This document shows positions 8,344-16,935 of a stretch of DNA of 23,411 nucleotides, in pieces (within the stretch, counting starts at the first letter, position 1; each line of letters starts with the position of its first letter). Origin of the DNA: Candidatus Cloacimonetes bacterium 4572_55. Its GTDB lineage: Bacteria > 4572-55. The notes beneath the pieces are model-generated. The model was not told the DNA's origin and searched no databases. It was given only the letters and a program-made list of their open reading frames with translations. The translations under genes were made by a program, and so were the position numbers. Location: NCBI GenBank assembly GCA_002084765.1, contig NBMB01000040.1, forward strand, positions 1-23,411, in the 5' to 3' direction.

Positions 8344-9123
8344 ATGGATTGCTTGGTTCCAATATTTGATCAATATTTGAGTGCTGATGGAAAAAGTTTA
8401 CGGATTGTCGGCTTTGTCCGTCGGGATATGGCGCACATATACGGAATTCCCCACGCCGCTGTTCACGTCGGCGTTATTATTCATAAAGAAACCGAAAAGG
8501 GCGTTCAGCCTGGATTTTTGCTACGCCGTCGATCTTCCTCTAAGCGGGTCTGTCCCGAGATGTGGGACGTTTTTGGCAGTCATGTGGAGATTTTTACAGA
8601 CGGATTTGTCCCGTTACCGTTGGAAATGTACACCGAAATGTGGGATGTTCCCAGCTTTATCAGTCGTCTTTTTGACGATACCGCGCTAAGAGAAGTGAAC
8701 GAAGAAGTCCAAATTTTGAACCGAGATTTTAAGTTTACACCGGATCACCTCCACCGGTTCGGCGATCCCGGATCCTTTGATTATGGCATTTATGATCCGA
8801 ACCCTATCAATCGGGAATTCTCCACATTCTACATGGCTCCTGTCCCAAAAGAGGCGCTCACAATTTCGACTAACGACTCAATTGACAATTATTTGCGAGC
8901 ACTGGACAGCGTCGGAGTCCCTGGGCAAGAGTCAGCCAATACTTGCTCTGATCTTAAGCTGTTCACCTTATCCGAGTTGATGGAGGATTACGCCCGACGC
9001 CCGAATACTTATGCAGACGGCATCAAACGTATCCTCATTAAATTAAGCTCGGAACCCGGCACATTGGAGGCTTTTAGCGGTTTCCTGAAAAGTTGTTTAG
9101 AGTCATCTACCAAAGAGATGTAG
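8344..9123 (+). CDS. Divergent Nudix-type hydrolase (IPP isomerase-like subgroup)
   Basis: This 259-residue protein resembles Nudix proteins of the isopentenyl-diphosphate isomerase-like subgroup. RRRSSSKRVCPEMWDVFGSH (about 62-80) matches their R-x-S-x-x-K-x-x-x-P-x-x-W-D pattern, and ALREVNEEVQI (Arg116 to Ile124) is the core of the Nudix box. The box is not canonical: the usual Gly is Gln, and an insertion of about 20 residues separates the Gly78-Ser-His-Val-Glu82 strand from the helix. The substrate is unknown; Nudix enzymes hydrolyse nucleoside diphosphate-linked compounds. I chose ATG 8344 because GAGG sits six bases upstream; the TTG at 8296 and the ATG at 8332 lack such a site. It lies 48 bases before a TonB-dependent receptor and is probably co-transcribed with it. 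Confidence 0.65.
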   Translation: MDCLVPIFDQYLSADGKSLRIVGFVRRDMAHIYGIPHAAVHVGVIIHKETEKGVQPGFLLRRRSSSKRVCPEMWDVFGSHVEIFTDGFVPLPLEMYTEMWDVPSFISRLFDDTALREVNEEVQILNRDFKFTPDHLHRFGDPGSFDYGIYDPNPINREFSTFYMAPVPKEALTISTNDSIDNYLRALDSVGVPGQESANTCSDLKLFTLSELMEDYARRPNTYADGIKRILIKLSSEPGTLEAFSGFLKSCLESSTKEM

Positions 9124-9171
9124 GGATCACCACAAGAAGAAGAATCACGAAAGTAGGAAAAGGAGGCTGTT

Positions 9172-11367
9172 ATGTTTTTTTCGAAACGCGCTTTCGTTAT
9201 TATTCGTATAGTCTGTATCACCGCAGTTTGTTTATCTACAGCAAGCGCGCAGGAACACGGATCCCCGGACTACTGGGATATGTCTTTGGAAGATCTGCTT
9301 GAAGTCAAAATTGTCACCGCGGGGAAAACCGAGCAGAAAGTTGCCGATATTCCGGCAAGCGTGGTGGTGATAACGCGTCAGGATATCGAGAGAAACGGTT
9401 ATCAAACTTTATACGAGGCGTTGTCCCATATACCCGGAATTTATATGATCGACAACTATGTGGATAAAACTTTCGGCATGCGAGGTTTTGTATCCAGCTC
9501 TTTAAGTGAGAATTTTATCCTTTTAGTGAACGGCGTTAGCCAATTAAACAATGTCAGCTATAGCTCCCCGCTATTTCGAGTATTCGCGCCGATTGAGTCT
9601 GTTGACCGAATCGAAGTTGTTCGGGGACCCATGTCTGTTATGTATGGGAGCGGCGCGTTTTTTGGAGCGATCAACATCATCACCAATCGGGCTCTTGACG
9701 AAAATGAGAGCGAAATTTTGTCCGCTTCATACGGGTCTATGACCACGCACAGAGTATTTTTCCGCGCGGCTGAAAACAATGAAGATTTAAACATTTGCGT
9801 CAACGCCTCCACATTTCATACCGATGGAATCGACGAGCCTTATAGCAAGATGATTCCCGCGGATAGCTTGGAAATTTTGGAAGGACCTTTAGAAGCGGGT
9901 GGAATAAATTTGCCGAAAGGACAGACTACTGGCGGTTTTTTGGAAAAGAGCAGCCGATATTTTAATGTATCTGGTAAATTTCAGGAGTACTATTTTGATC
10001 TGACCTATCATGAATCTTTTAACGAGACCTATCAAAACGTCCCGGCGTCGAAAGACGGTACAGACACTCGTGAAAAACTCACAGGCGGAGTCGTGGGGTA
10101 TCGGCGAGAAGTTTCCGGCAACATGACGCTGGATGGTAAGGTTGTTTACGTTGGAAATCAAGTTTATACCAACTTTGACGCGGCATTCGACGATTTTTAT
10201 GGGACCGAGGAGGCCGATAATATGATGATTGGCGCGGAACTCAATAGTTTTCTGCGTCCCACGCCAACGCTCGACGTCTCGCTCGGCATAAGCTATCATT
10301 CTCTTGTGAGCGCTCGAAACCGCACTCATGTACCGCTCGTGGGCCTGAATAATTATCGTTTTTTTCTCGCTGACGGGGACGATATGGTTAACAGAGCCGG
10401 ATTTGTCCAAGCCGTCTATGCTCCGATCCCAAAAATAAAATTGGTAGGGGGTTTCCGAATGGAGCAGATTTCAGAATATCGGCTGCATGCGGAAAAGAAC
10501 AATGACGGGTCTCCTTTCAATCCCGATTTCCAAAAGATTGACTTGACTATCGAAGAGAGCGAGTGGGAAGCAACTCCCAGATTTGCCCTGATCTACGCCA
10601 AAAATGCGCATCAAGTCGTGAAGCTGCTCTACGGAGAAGCGCTTAAGCAGCCCTCTTACAGTAAAAATATCGAACACATGACCACTCTTTTTGATCCTGA
10701 CGCCGAAGAGTCGGTAAAACCGTTAAAATCGGAAAATATCAGCGCGCTGGAGATAAATTTTCTTTTATCATACCCGAAATTCAATTCGAGCTTGAGTCTG
10801 TTCAGGAATTCCTTGAAAAATTTGATTACAAAAACATTAGAATTTTCTCCGTCTACGGATGGCACTTTTATTATCTACATCGTGAATGGCGGCGAACTGG
10901 AAACCGTGGGCATTGAGGCCACGGCAAGCACTGAGTTTATCGATAATTTCTATATGAGTCTGAGTGGGACATATCAGAAAACAGACGACAAAAAACAGGA
11001 GAATATCGACGTTGCATATTCTCCAAAATTTCTCGGTTACTTTGATCTTTCTTATCGATACAGATGGGCGTCGCTCGCGCTGACGGGCAATTATGTGGAC
11101 GAGATGGAGTCATATTATGATCCTTATTTTGAGAATGAGGGCGGAACAACCGGCAATCGCATCGGCGATAAGGTGGACGGTTATTTCCTGCTCGGCACAA
11201 ATATGAGGATCGACGGAATCTACAAAGGGATTTATCTTAACGTGAGATGCTCCAATCTGTTGGATCAAGAAATACGGTATCCTGTCAGCTCGGATAACAA
11301 CTATCTGCTGAAAGGGACGCTCGGAAAAAGTCGCTCGGTTCTGGCGATAGTCGGTATGAAATTTTAG
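9172..11367 (+). CDS. TonB-dependent outer-membrane receptor
   Basis: This 731-residue protein has a signal peptide cleaved near residue 26 (STASA before QEH). A plug domain follows (about 40-170), with DLLEVKIVTAGK as a likely TonB-box region, then IPASVVVITRQDIE and IEVVRGPMSVMYGSGAFFGA, which are hallmarks of the family. The rest is a 22-strand-type beta barrel rich in alternating aromatic segments, ending in Phe as outer-membrane proteins do (GMKF). AAGGAGG gives a strong ribosome binding site. The ligand cannot be read from the sequence; iron chelates, vitamins, sugars or peptides are all possible. The Nudix-type gene directly upstream is a probable operon partner. The ExbB-ExbD genes at 96-1746 could energise this receptor. 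Confidence 0.92.
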   Translation: MFFSKRAFVIIRIVCITAVCLSTASAQEHGSPDYWDMSLEDLLEVKIVTAGKTEQKVADIPASVVVITRQDIERNGYQTLYEALSHIPGIYMIDNYVDKTFGMRGFVSSSLSENFILLVNGVSQLNNVSYSSPLFRVFAPIESVDRIEVVRGPMSVMYGSGAFFGAINIITNRALDENESEILSASYGSMTTHRVFFRAAENNEDLNICVNASTFHTDGIDEPYSKMIPADSLEILEGPLEAGGINLPKGQTTGGFLEKSSRYFNVSGKFQEYYFDLTYHESFNETYQNVPASKDGTDTREKLTGGVVGYRREVSGNMTLDGKVVYVGNQVYTNFDAAFDDFYGTEEADNMMIGAELNSFLRPTPTLDVSLGISYHSLVSARNRTHVPLVGLNNYRFFLADGDDMVNRAGFVQAVYAPIPKIKLVGGFRMEQISEYRLHAEKNNDGSPFNPDFQKIDLTIEESEWEATPRFALIYAKNAHQVVKLLYGEALKQPSYSKNIEHMTTLFDPDAEESVKPLKSENISALEINFLLSYPKFNSSLSLFRNSLKNLITKTLEFSPSTDGTFIIYIVNGGELETVGIEATASTEFIDNFYMSLSGTYQKTDDKKQENIDVAYSPKFLGYFDLSYRYRWASLALTGNYVDEMESYYDPYFENEGGTTGNRIGDKVDGYFLLGTNMRIDGIYKGIYLNVRCSNLLDQEIRYPVSSDNNYLLKGTLGKSRSVLAIVGMKF

Positions 11368-11539
11368 ACATATTCGCTATCTGGCCTGGATTATTCGTCA
11401 TCACGGAAATTAATCCGCAGATTACGCAGATTAAGAATGGATAATTAAAGAATTATATTTTTTTTGCCAAATTTTCTTCAGGAAAACGGAGCTTTTGCGC
11501 GCATTTCACTATATTCACAACAGAGTCACAGAGAGAGCA

Positions 11540-11678
11540 GAGTCAGCCCAAATAAGGGTTCTGAAATTCTCATAAAAACTGAGTTCTCTTGGAAATATCG
11601 TTAAAAATCGAATCTAACTCATTAAATATCAAACATCTGAGATCTTTGGTTCTCCGAGGATTATGAATAATGCAGGCT
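11540..11678 (+). repeat. Dispersed 139-bp repeat, left copy
   Basis: The stretch starts with GAGTCAGCCCAAATAAGG and ends with TGAATAATGCAGGCT. The reverse complement of 23273-23411 aligns to it over the full 139 bases without gaps. I counted 11 mismatches, about 92 percent identity. The right-hand boundary (TGCAGGCT) is sharp because flanking bases differ; the left-hand boundary cannot be fixed because the other copy is cut by the window edge. It has no reading frame of note. Confidence 0.93.
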
Positions 11679-11692
11679 GGAAAAATTCGCGC

Positions 11693-11728
11693 AAAAAAAG
11701 CCGGTCCGTGATAGGGCCGGCTTTTTTT
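11693..11728. terminator. Bidirectional Rho-independent terminator
   Basis: A 15-bp stem pairs AAAAAAAGCCGGTCC (11693-11707) with GGGCCGGCTTTTTTT (11714-11728) around the loop GTGATA, with one G-T pair. The A-run on one side and T-run on the other let it work in both directions. It lies 17 bases past the stop of the minus-strand receptor gene and also faces the plus-strand receptor gene. Confidence 0.9.
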
Positions 11729-11745
11729 TGTATTAAACAAAAATC

Positions 11746-14433
11746 TCAAAACGACAGACCAGCTCCGATTCGGATTAACCGAGGTGCTCCCGCATCCGAT
11801 GGATCATGGACATAGTCCTCGCCGGTGGAGAGCAGTTCCAGCCTACCTGTATCCCATAATTTTCCGGTACGAGACTGAACTCTCAGCGCGTTTTGTCGAT
11901 CAAAAAGGTTAGAAATTTCGGTAAAAATAGTCAAATTGCGAGCAGCCCCCACCCCAATAGGAATCCGTTTCTGTACCCGAAGATCGACCGTGCCTGTCCA
12001 GGGCATCCGAGCGGAATTTGGCTCTATGAACAGAGTCGGGTCGTCGGTGATCGGGGTGTAGGGATAACCCGAAGCATACTGCGCCACGATATTGACGCTC
12101 AAATTTGAAAACAGAGCTTTTTTCCATCCAGGAGAATTTGATCCTATGGGATAGGAAAGAGCCGCCGAAGCACTGATCGTATGCCGTTGGTCGAAATCAA
12201 GAGGATATTCCTGTTGCGCTTCAGACTGCTCATAATACGCGTTATACGCCTGATCAGTCGGAAAGGAACTGTTTCCGGTCGCAACCGAGTAGGAATAATT
12301 CAATGACGTCTGAATCGCTTTACCCACGGATGTTCCCCAAGAAAAATCAATCCCTTTCACGTTCCCGTAATCAATATTCGTATAAATTGAATACCGGTAG
12401 ATGAGTTGGCGTCGATAAAACTGCGTGCCGACCAGATCGGTCAAATCCTTATGATAAGCCGTCATCTTGATATAGCTATTGCGGTCCAATTGGTATTTCA
12501 GACCGGATTCTATACTGACAGTTTTTTGCGGCTTAATGCCTGGATTACCAATGATGACGATCGCTTCTTCGCTTAATCGATCTGGGTCCTGGTAGACCAG
12601 ATTCGCGTAAATATCCGAATAATTCGGCATCTGGAAGAAATGGCCATAAGAAAAATGGAAGACCATCTGCTCCGAGATAGGAAAGGCAAATCCTAAGCGG
12701 GGACTGAGCTGGGAACGAGTCGGCGCGTCTGTCAGCGGAGAGAGAGGATCGCCGATATCCTGCCAACTGTCCGCGTGGACATCGACATAATCGAAACGGA
12801 GACCCGCGTTGACTGTCAAGAAATCAAATTCGATTCTATCTTGAAAATAGAGCGCAGTCTCAAACGGCTGATAATCAAATTCGATGGTCCGATTCGCGCC
12901 GTTTTCATCAGGCCACGGCTCAATCCGCTTGTAGGTGGAAAGGTCTCGGGATTTTATCTCAAAACCGATCTTTAATCCATGGTGCATTCCCCGCTGATAC
13001 GTCGCGTCTCCACGAGTCAAAAAGCTCTTAGATTTGGATAAAATATAGAGATCGTCTGTCCCTCGCAGATAGAATTCCAGCTCATTGTCTCGATCCGCCT
13101 TTCTATATTCAGTTTCTGGATCACTGAACCGACGCTTCTCCCAATCCCATATTCCGAACTCATTGCTCCGGTCTCCATACGCCAGCTTCAGGGTATAAAA
13201 CATGCGCGAGGAAAGCCTGTGATCGACCGTCAGAATATGCTGCCGGCTCCTCAACTCATTAAGACCCTGATTCTCCGGAAGATACTTCCACGAATGGCTA
13301 TAGACCTGCGATATCCGACGATTTTCGTTATAAGTATAAATCAATTTCACATTTCGGATCGATTGATAGATCGCTTTTCCGAAATAGTTACGGGTCAGAT
13401 CAAATCCATGCGGCAGGTAAGAATCTTCGTTGCTGTAGCTCCCAGAAACGAAAAATCCCAACCCGAGTATCCCCGGAACCGGACCGTTCAGCATCCATTC
13501 CCATTTACCCGGCGTCTCCACGTCCACGTCAAAGCCCTGAAAATTTTCTTCTGGTGCTTCATAAATGAGCCGTTCATCATTCTCCAGGATCGGATTTTTG
13601 TCCTGGACAAGCGCGTTGCTTTGACGATAGGGCGAGTCGTTCACATAATCGGAAGTGAACCCGACCTTGCCGGTCATCCGATTGCCCGGACTCTTTGTGA
13701 CCACGTTGATCAAGCCAGACATTGCGTTTCCATATTCCGCATTAAAAGTCCCGCTAATCAATGTCAGTTCATTGATCGCGTCGTCTCCCAGCGTCAAATT
13801 CAGATTCGAGCCAGCCGATTTCCTGCTTCGACTTTGGTCGCTTAACTCGCTTCCAAATCCGCCCTGCAACGGATCGGTCAGCTCGATCCCATCGATCAGA
13901 AAAGCGACCTCTCCACTCCGTCCGCCCCGAATGTGTAGCTCGCCGGCAGCGTCCTTTGTGACGCCGGCTTGCAGCGCGATCACATCCTTGATATCCTGCA
14001 CCGGAAGCTCGGATATCTCGGAACCGCGAATTCGAGATTCCCAGGCTGTCATGTCTTTTCGGATCAGCTGTCGCTTGCAGACCACAACCGTTGTGTCGCC
14101 TTGCATCACCTCTTGGGTCATTTGGATATCAATCCGGGTGGTCAAGTCCGTCGAGACCCTGACATTTTTGATTATAGTCCTTTGATAGCCCATCATGCTG
14201 ACCACGAGTTGATACGCGCCAGGTTCGACGTGCAGAATCATATAACTCCCGTCGGTCATTGCCATTGCGCCGTTGGAGGTCCCTTGCAAAAGAATATTGG
14301 TCCCTGGCAACGGATCTCCCGTGCTTTTATCCGTCGCCATCCCGACGATTTTACCTGTGGTTCCCGCCCAGCCGACCGAGACCCAAATAAGGCACATACC
14401 GAGCCATATCCGAATAAAAAGATATTTTCTCAT
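11746..14433 (-). CDS. Oar-like TonB-dependent receptor with carboxypeptidase-regulatory N-terminal domain
   Basis: This 895-residue protein has a signal peptide (about 1-23). A CarboxypepD_reg-like beta-sandwich follows (about 27-108; GKIVGMATDKSTGDPLPGTN, then GAYQLVVSMMGYQ). Next comes a plug domain (about 130-250) containing LHIRGGRSGEVAFLIDGIEL and LISGTFNAEYGNAMSGLINV, which is typical of Oar-like receptors in FCB-group bacteria. A large barrel ends in Phe (GAGLSF). Strong GGGAGGGGAG precedes the ATG. It begins 49 bases after the stop of the sorting-domain protein gene at 14483-15484, so the two are probably one operon, and the bidirectional terminator follows closely. Such receptors are linked to uptake or to export of peptides and proteins; no ligand can be assigned here. 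Confidence 0.92.
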   Translation of the reverse strand: MRKYLFIRIWLGMCLIWVSVGWAGTTGKIVGMATDKSTGDPLPGTNILLQGTSNGAMAMTDGSYMILHVEPGAYQLVVSMMGYQRTIIKNVRVSTDLTTRIDIQMTQEVMQGDTTVVVCKRQLIRKDMTAWESRIRGSEISELPVQDIKDVIALQAGVTKDAAGELHIRGGRSGEVAFLIDGIELTDPLQGGFGSELSDQSRSRKSAGSNLNLTLGDDAINELTLISGTFNAEYGNAMSGLINVVTKSPGNRMTGKVGFTSDYVNDSPYRQSNALVQDKNPILENDERLIYEAPEENFQGFDVDVETPGKWEWMLNGPVPGILGLGFFVSGSYSNEDSYLPHGFDLTRNYFGKAIYQSIRNVKLIYTYNENRRISQVYSHSWKYLPENQGLNELRSRQHILTVDHRLSSRMFYTLKLAYGDRSNEFGIWDWEKRRFSDPETEYRKADRDNELEFYLRGTDDLYILSKSKSFLTRGDATYQRGMHHGLKIGFEIKSRDLSTYKRIEPWPDENGANRTIEFDYQPFETALYFQDRIEFDFLTVNAGLRFDYVDVHADSWQDIGDPLSPLTDAPTRSQLSPRLGFAFPISEQMVFHFSYGHFFQMPNYSDIYANLVYQDPDRLSEEAIVIIGNPGIKPQKTVSIESGLKYQLDRNSYIKMTAYHKDLTDLVGTQFYRRQLIYRYSIYTNIDYGNVKGIDFSWGTSVGKAIQTSLNYSYSVATGNSSFPTDQAYNAYYEQSEAQQEYPLDFDQRHTISASAALSYPIGSNSPGWKKALFSNLSVNIVAQYASGYPYTPITDDPTLFIEPNSARMPWTGTVDLRVQKRIPIGVGAARNLTIFTEISNLFDRQNALRVQSRTGKLWDTGRLELLSTGEDYVHDPSDAGAPRLIRIGAGLSF

Positions 14434-14482
14434 CTCATCTCCCCTCCCTGTTTCGACGATATTCGCGTATCATTAAAATCGA

Positions 14483-15484
14483 TCATTCCACGACGATCAG
14501 CTTTTGGGTCGAATCAAAATCTAAGGCGTGCAAGCGATAGTAGTAAATGCCCGGAGTCGCCCGCTGACTATTTTCTGTCCTGCCATCCCATTCGATTTCG
14601 TGCATGCCCGCGTCAAGAGAGCGGTTGCACAAGGTCCTGATCCTCTGACCGAGCAGATTAAAAATTTCCAGCGAAACTTTTTCGGTTCTTGGCAGATGAA
14701 AGCGGATGGCTGTCGAATTCGTGACAGGATTCGGAAAATTTTGATGTAATTTGAATCCGACCTGCCCTTCGATTTCATTCTCCTCCTCAATCGCGTTGGA
14801 GGGCTCTCTGACGACGAGGTCGTCGGCATAGAGCGTAATGCCGATATCCGCCATCATATCGAAAAGATAGACGCCGACGCCTCCTTGCGTCAACATATCG
14901 TTCTCGTATGGACATCCGGGCATCTCCTGATCATTGAAATAAAGCCAAAATTGGTTGCCGACCGCTTGCACGGCAAATTTATTCCAGCCGCTAAGAGTCG
15001 GAACCCCGCCGGGAATGTCGGCGGCGTACCAGTCCTGGATGACTTCCGGGAAGCCCATGGACGGACGGATACGAAAACGCAGCCGTTGTTCCATAGAAGA
15101 GACGTTGAATTGAGAGGAAAATTGATACGCCGTCGTCGCCTCTCCATCCACCCGAACCCGAAACTCAATGCCATAATACCAACCCTCGTTGATGGGGACA
15201 TAGATATTTGCTTCGTAATAATAATCTGTCCAGTTCTCATCGCCGGTATAGCTCTCGCTGACGCCTGCATCGTTCATGTTCAACATCCCGACCCAATTAT
15301 CGCCACTCGGATTGTTTTCCATGTACGCGGTTTCGATAATCGGCGAATAGCCCGGATAACCGGAAAGCCATTCGTTCTCCGCAACCCCGTCGGAGAAAGT
15401 CTCAGTCAGATACACAGTCTGAGAAAAACCGACCGAGACAAATAAGAATAATACCAAAGTCACAATTAAAAAACATCGCTTCAT
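14483..15484 (-). CDS. Secreted protein with lectin-like region and type IX-style sorting domain
   Basis: I take the ATG at 15484, which is preceded by AAGGAGGTCTT and begins a good signal peptide (MKRCFLIVTLVLFLFVSVGFS, cut near residue 21). This gives 333 residues. The central part (about 25-240) has Trp/Tyr/Asn-rich beta segments such as EWLSGYPGY, NWTDYYYEANIYVP and WNKFAVQAVGNQFWLYFNDQ, resembling concanavalin-like, sugar-binding folds. Function beyond that is not recognised. The last 80 or so residues (LHQNFPNPVTNSTAIRFHLP, then EIFNLLGQRIRTL, WDGRTENSQRATPGIYYYRL) are a Por/FlgD-like C-terminal sorting domain known from type IX secretion cargo. No secretion-system genes are in the window. 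It sits upstream of the Oar-like receptor and is probably co-transcribed. Confidence 0.88.
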   Translation of the reverse strand: MKRCFLIVTLVLFLFVSVGFSQTVYLTETFSDGVAENEWLSGYPGYSPIIETAYMENNPSGDNWVGMLNMNDAGVSESYTGDENWTDYYYEANIYVPINEGWYYGIEFRVRVDGEATTAYQFSSQFNVSSMEQRLRFRIRPSMGFPEVIQDWYAADIPGGVPTLSGWNKFAVQAVGNQFWLYFNDQEMPGCPYENDMLTQGGVGVYLFDMMADIGITLYADDLVVREPSNAIEEENEIEGQVGFKLHQNFPNPVTNSTAIRFHLPRTEKVSLEIFNLLGQRIRTLCNRSLDAGMHEIEWDGRTENSQRATPGIYYYRLHALDFDSTQKLIVVE

Positions 15485-15637
15485 AAGACCTCCTTCAAAA
15501 ATGTAAATAATATTAAAAAAAGATTCCAATACAGTCCTCAATCGCCCTAAAAATTTTATCATTTTTTTTTAATTCTACGAGTTATGATTTATCAATCTAA
15601 TTTTTTTTTTGATTTTTTACATGCAGGAGATCGTAAC

Positions 15638-15654
15638 GCAGAACGCTGTTCTGC
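15638..15654. promoter_or_regulatory. Dyad symmetry element GCAGAAC-GCT-GTTCTGC
   Basis: Two perfect 7-base inverted arms are separated by three bases, inside a GC-richer patch of an otherwise AT-rich divergent promoter region. It could be an operator for a dimeric regulator, or part of a dispersed repeat or small RNA hairpin. Only the symmetry is seen. Confidence 0.45.
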
Positions 15655-15903
15655 CATGAGCCAATAACAGAGCGGCGATCGTTATTACTGCCTGATTTTA
15701 AAAACCTGATTTTGAAAGCGATTTATGTTGGCGTCAAAAATTTTAGAAAATTTAATCGGAAATGTCCAGCATTTTTTTTAAATTTTATTTGGAAAAACGT
15801 GATGAGACGCTTAAATTAAATTGACGTATAAATTACTTAAATTCTTAAATTAAGGAAGGCGGCTCTGTTATTTGAAAAAGTCTGCTGAAAAAATTTATTA
15901 AGG

Positions 15904-15931
15904 GGCGACTCGTAGTAGGCGACTCGTAGTA
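15904..15931. repeat. Perfect 14-bp tandem duplication in the regulator leader
   Basis: GGCGACTCGTAGTA is repeated twice without change, ending 13 bases before the ATG of the response-regulator gene. The last base overlaps the AAAGGA ribosome binding site (15931-15936). Confidence 0.95.
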
Positions 15932-15944
15932 AAGGATATTTCCC

Positions 15945-16913
15945 ATGAATCTAAATGATCGTAAACCCGAGAAAAATTCGATTTTGGTAGTAGACGACGA
16001 TAATTCAATTCGTCGTATGCTGCGAATGATCCTTACCAATAAAAATTTTTTGGTAGTCGAGGCAAAAAACGGTCAGGAAGCGATTGACATTCTGAAAAAA
16101 AGGGTGATTGACCTGATCATTTCCGATGTCATGATGCCGAAAGTCGACGGCTTCCAGCTGTGCCGTTATATCAAGAACGACCCGAATCTGATGGATTCTT
16201 ACCTTCTTCTTTTGACCGCAAAAAACGCTATCAACGATCGTGTGACAGGATTGGATATCGGCGCAGATGATTATCTCGGTAAACCCTTTGCTATAACGGA
16301 GTTATTGGCTCGAGTGAAAGCCGCGTTCCGGATGATTGACATGCAGAAGGAGTTGAAGCTGAAAAATAAAATGCTCCGAGACGCCTCCATCCGAGATAGC
16401 TTAACTCAAGTCTATAATCGACACTATTTTAATGAATCTATTTCAAAAGAGGTCGCCCGGTCGAAAAGATACGAAAACAATCTCTCTCTTATTATTGTCG
16501 ATATTGACCACTTCAAATTAATAAACGACACCTATGGGCATCTTGTTGGCGACGAGGCACTGAAGGAAGTCGCTAGTGCTCTGCAAAAAAATACCAGAAA
16601 AGATGATACCGTAGCCCGCTATGGAGGCGAGGAATTTGTAATTATTTTGCCGGAAACTGTGTTGGAAAAAGCGCATGAAGCCGCGGAAAGATTGCGTCGG
16701 GTCGTTCAAGAATTGAAGTTCCAGCATAATGAAAAACTTATAGCGATTACAATCAGCGCCGGAACTTCCTCCTTTCAAGAGAATAAATGCCAAACAGAAA
16801 ACGATTTTATCGATAAGGCGGATCAATCCCTATTGACCGCAAAAAGATCGGGCCGCAACCGTTCCGTTATATGCCAAGAAAATCTTTATATCCCAGGCGA
16901 AAATGGACTTTAA
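15945..16913 (+). CDS. PleD-like response regulator with diguanylate cyclase (GGDEF) domain
   Basis: This 322-residue cytoplasmic protein has an N-terminal receiver domain: acidic pocket Asp17-Asp19, phospho-acceptor Asp61 in SDVMMP, Thr91 and Lys113 in GKPF. A short coiled linker follows (about 130-150), then a GGDEF domain. The active-site motif is GGEEF (227-231), and the inhibitory site RKDD (218-221) lies exactly five residues before it, so it should make cyclic di-GMP and be subject to product feedback. No PilZ or EAL protein and no sensor kinase is nearby. AAAGGA lies eight bases before the ATG. The next gene starts 22 bases after the stop and Ddl follows 51 bases after that, all on one strand, so a three-gene operon is likely. 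Confidence 0.93.
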   Translation: MNLNDRKPEKNSILVVDDDNSIRRMLRMILTNKNFLVVEAKNGQEAIDILKKRVIDLIISDVMMPKVDGFQLCRYIKNDPNLMDSYLLLLTAKNAINDRVTGLDIGADDYLGKPFAITELLARVKAAFRMIDMQKELKLKNKMLRDASIRDSLTQVYNRHYFNESISKEVARSKRYENNLSLIIVDIDHFKLINDTYGHLVGDEALKEVASALQKNTRKDDTVARYGGEEFVIILPETVLEKAHEAAERLRRVVQELKFQHNEKLIAITISAGTSSFQENKCQTENDFIDKADQSLLTAKRSGRNRSVICQENLYIPGENGL

Positions 16914-16935
16914 TTTCGTCGTAATTTAGGAAAAC

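Larger units (their letters stand above)
11368..11745. other. Intergenic region between convergent receptor genes
   Basis: This 378-base gap holds no credible gene. It contains a GCAGATTAC/GCAGATTAA doublet near 11418-11433, a CAGAG-rich run at 11521-11545, the left copy of a dispersed repeat (11540-11678) and a bidirectional terminator (11693-11728). The composition is AT-rich compared with the flanking genes. Confidence 0.85.
15485..15944. other. AT-rich divergent intergenic region
   Basis: This 460-base gap separates the minus-strand secreted-protein gene from the plus-strand regulator gene and must hold promoters in both directions. It contains T-runs at 15562-15570 and 15601-15610, a GC-richer island at about 15622-15710 with a dyad, and a 14-bp tandem repeat at 15904-15931. 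Two weak plus-strand promoter candidates are TTGGCG-N17-TTTAAT (15728-15756) and TTGACG-N18-TTAAAT (15821-15850). No gene is credible here. Confidence 0.8.

Noticed and set aside
13219-14640. Long plus-strand open frames (for example 13219-13845 and 13969-14640) opposite the Oar-like receptor
   Set aside because: They are antisense to a well-supported receptor gene, show no family resemblance and lack ribosome binding sites.
15485-15562. Longer start for the minus-strand secreted protein
   Set aside because: The extra 26 residues hide the signal peptide, while the ATG at 15484 has a perfect Shine-Dalgarno and a clean signal sequence.
15600-15720. tRNA or other known RNA gene in the GC-richer patch
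   Set aside because: I could not form a cloverleaf or match any known RNA; only a short dyad is present.
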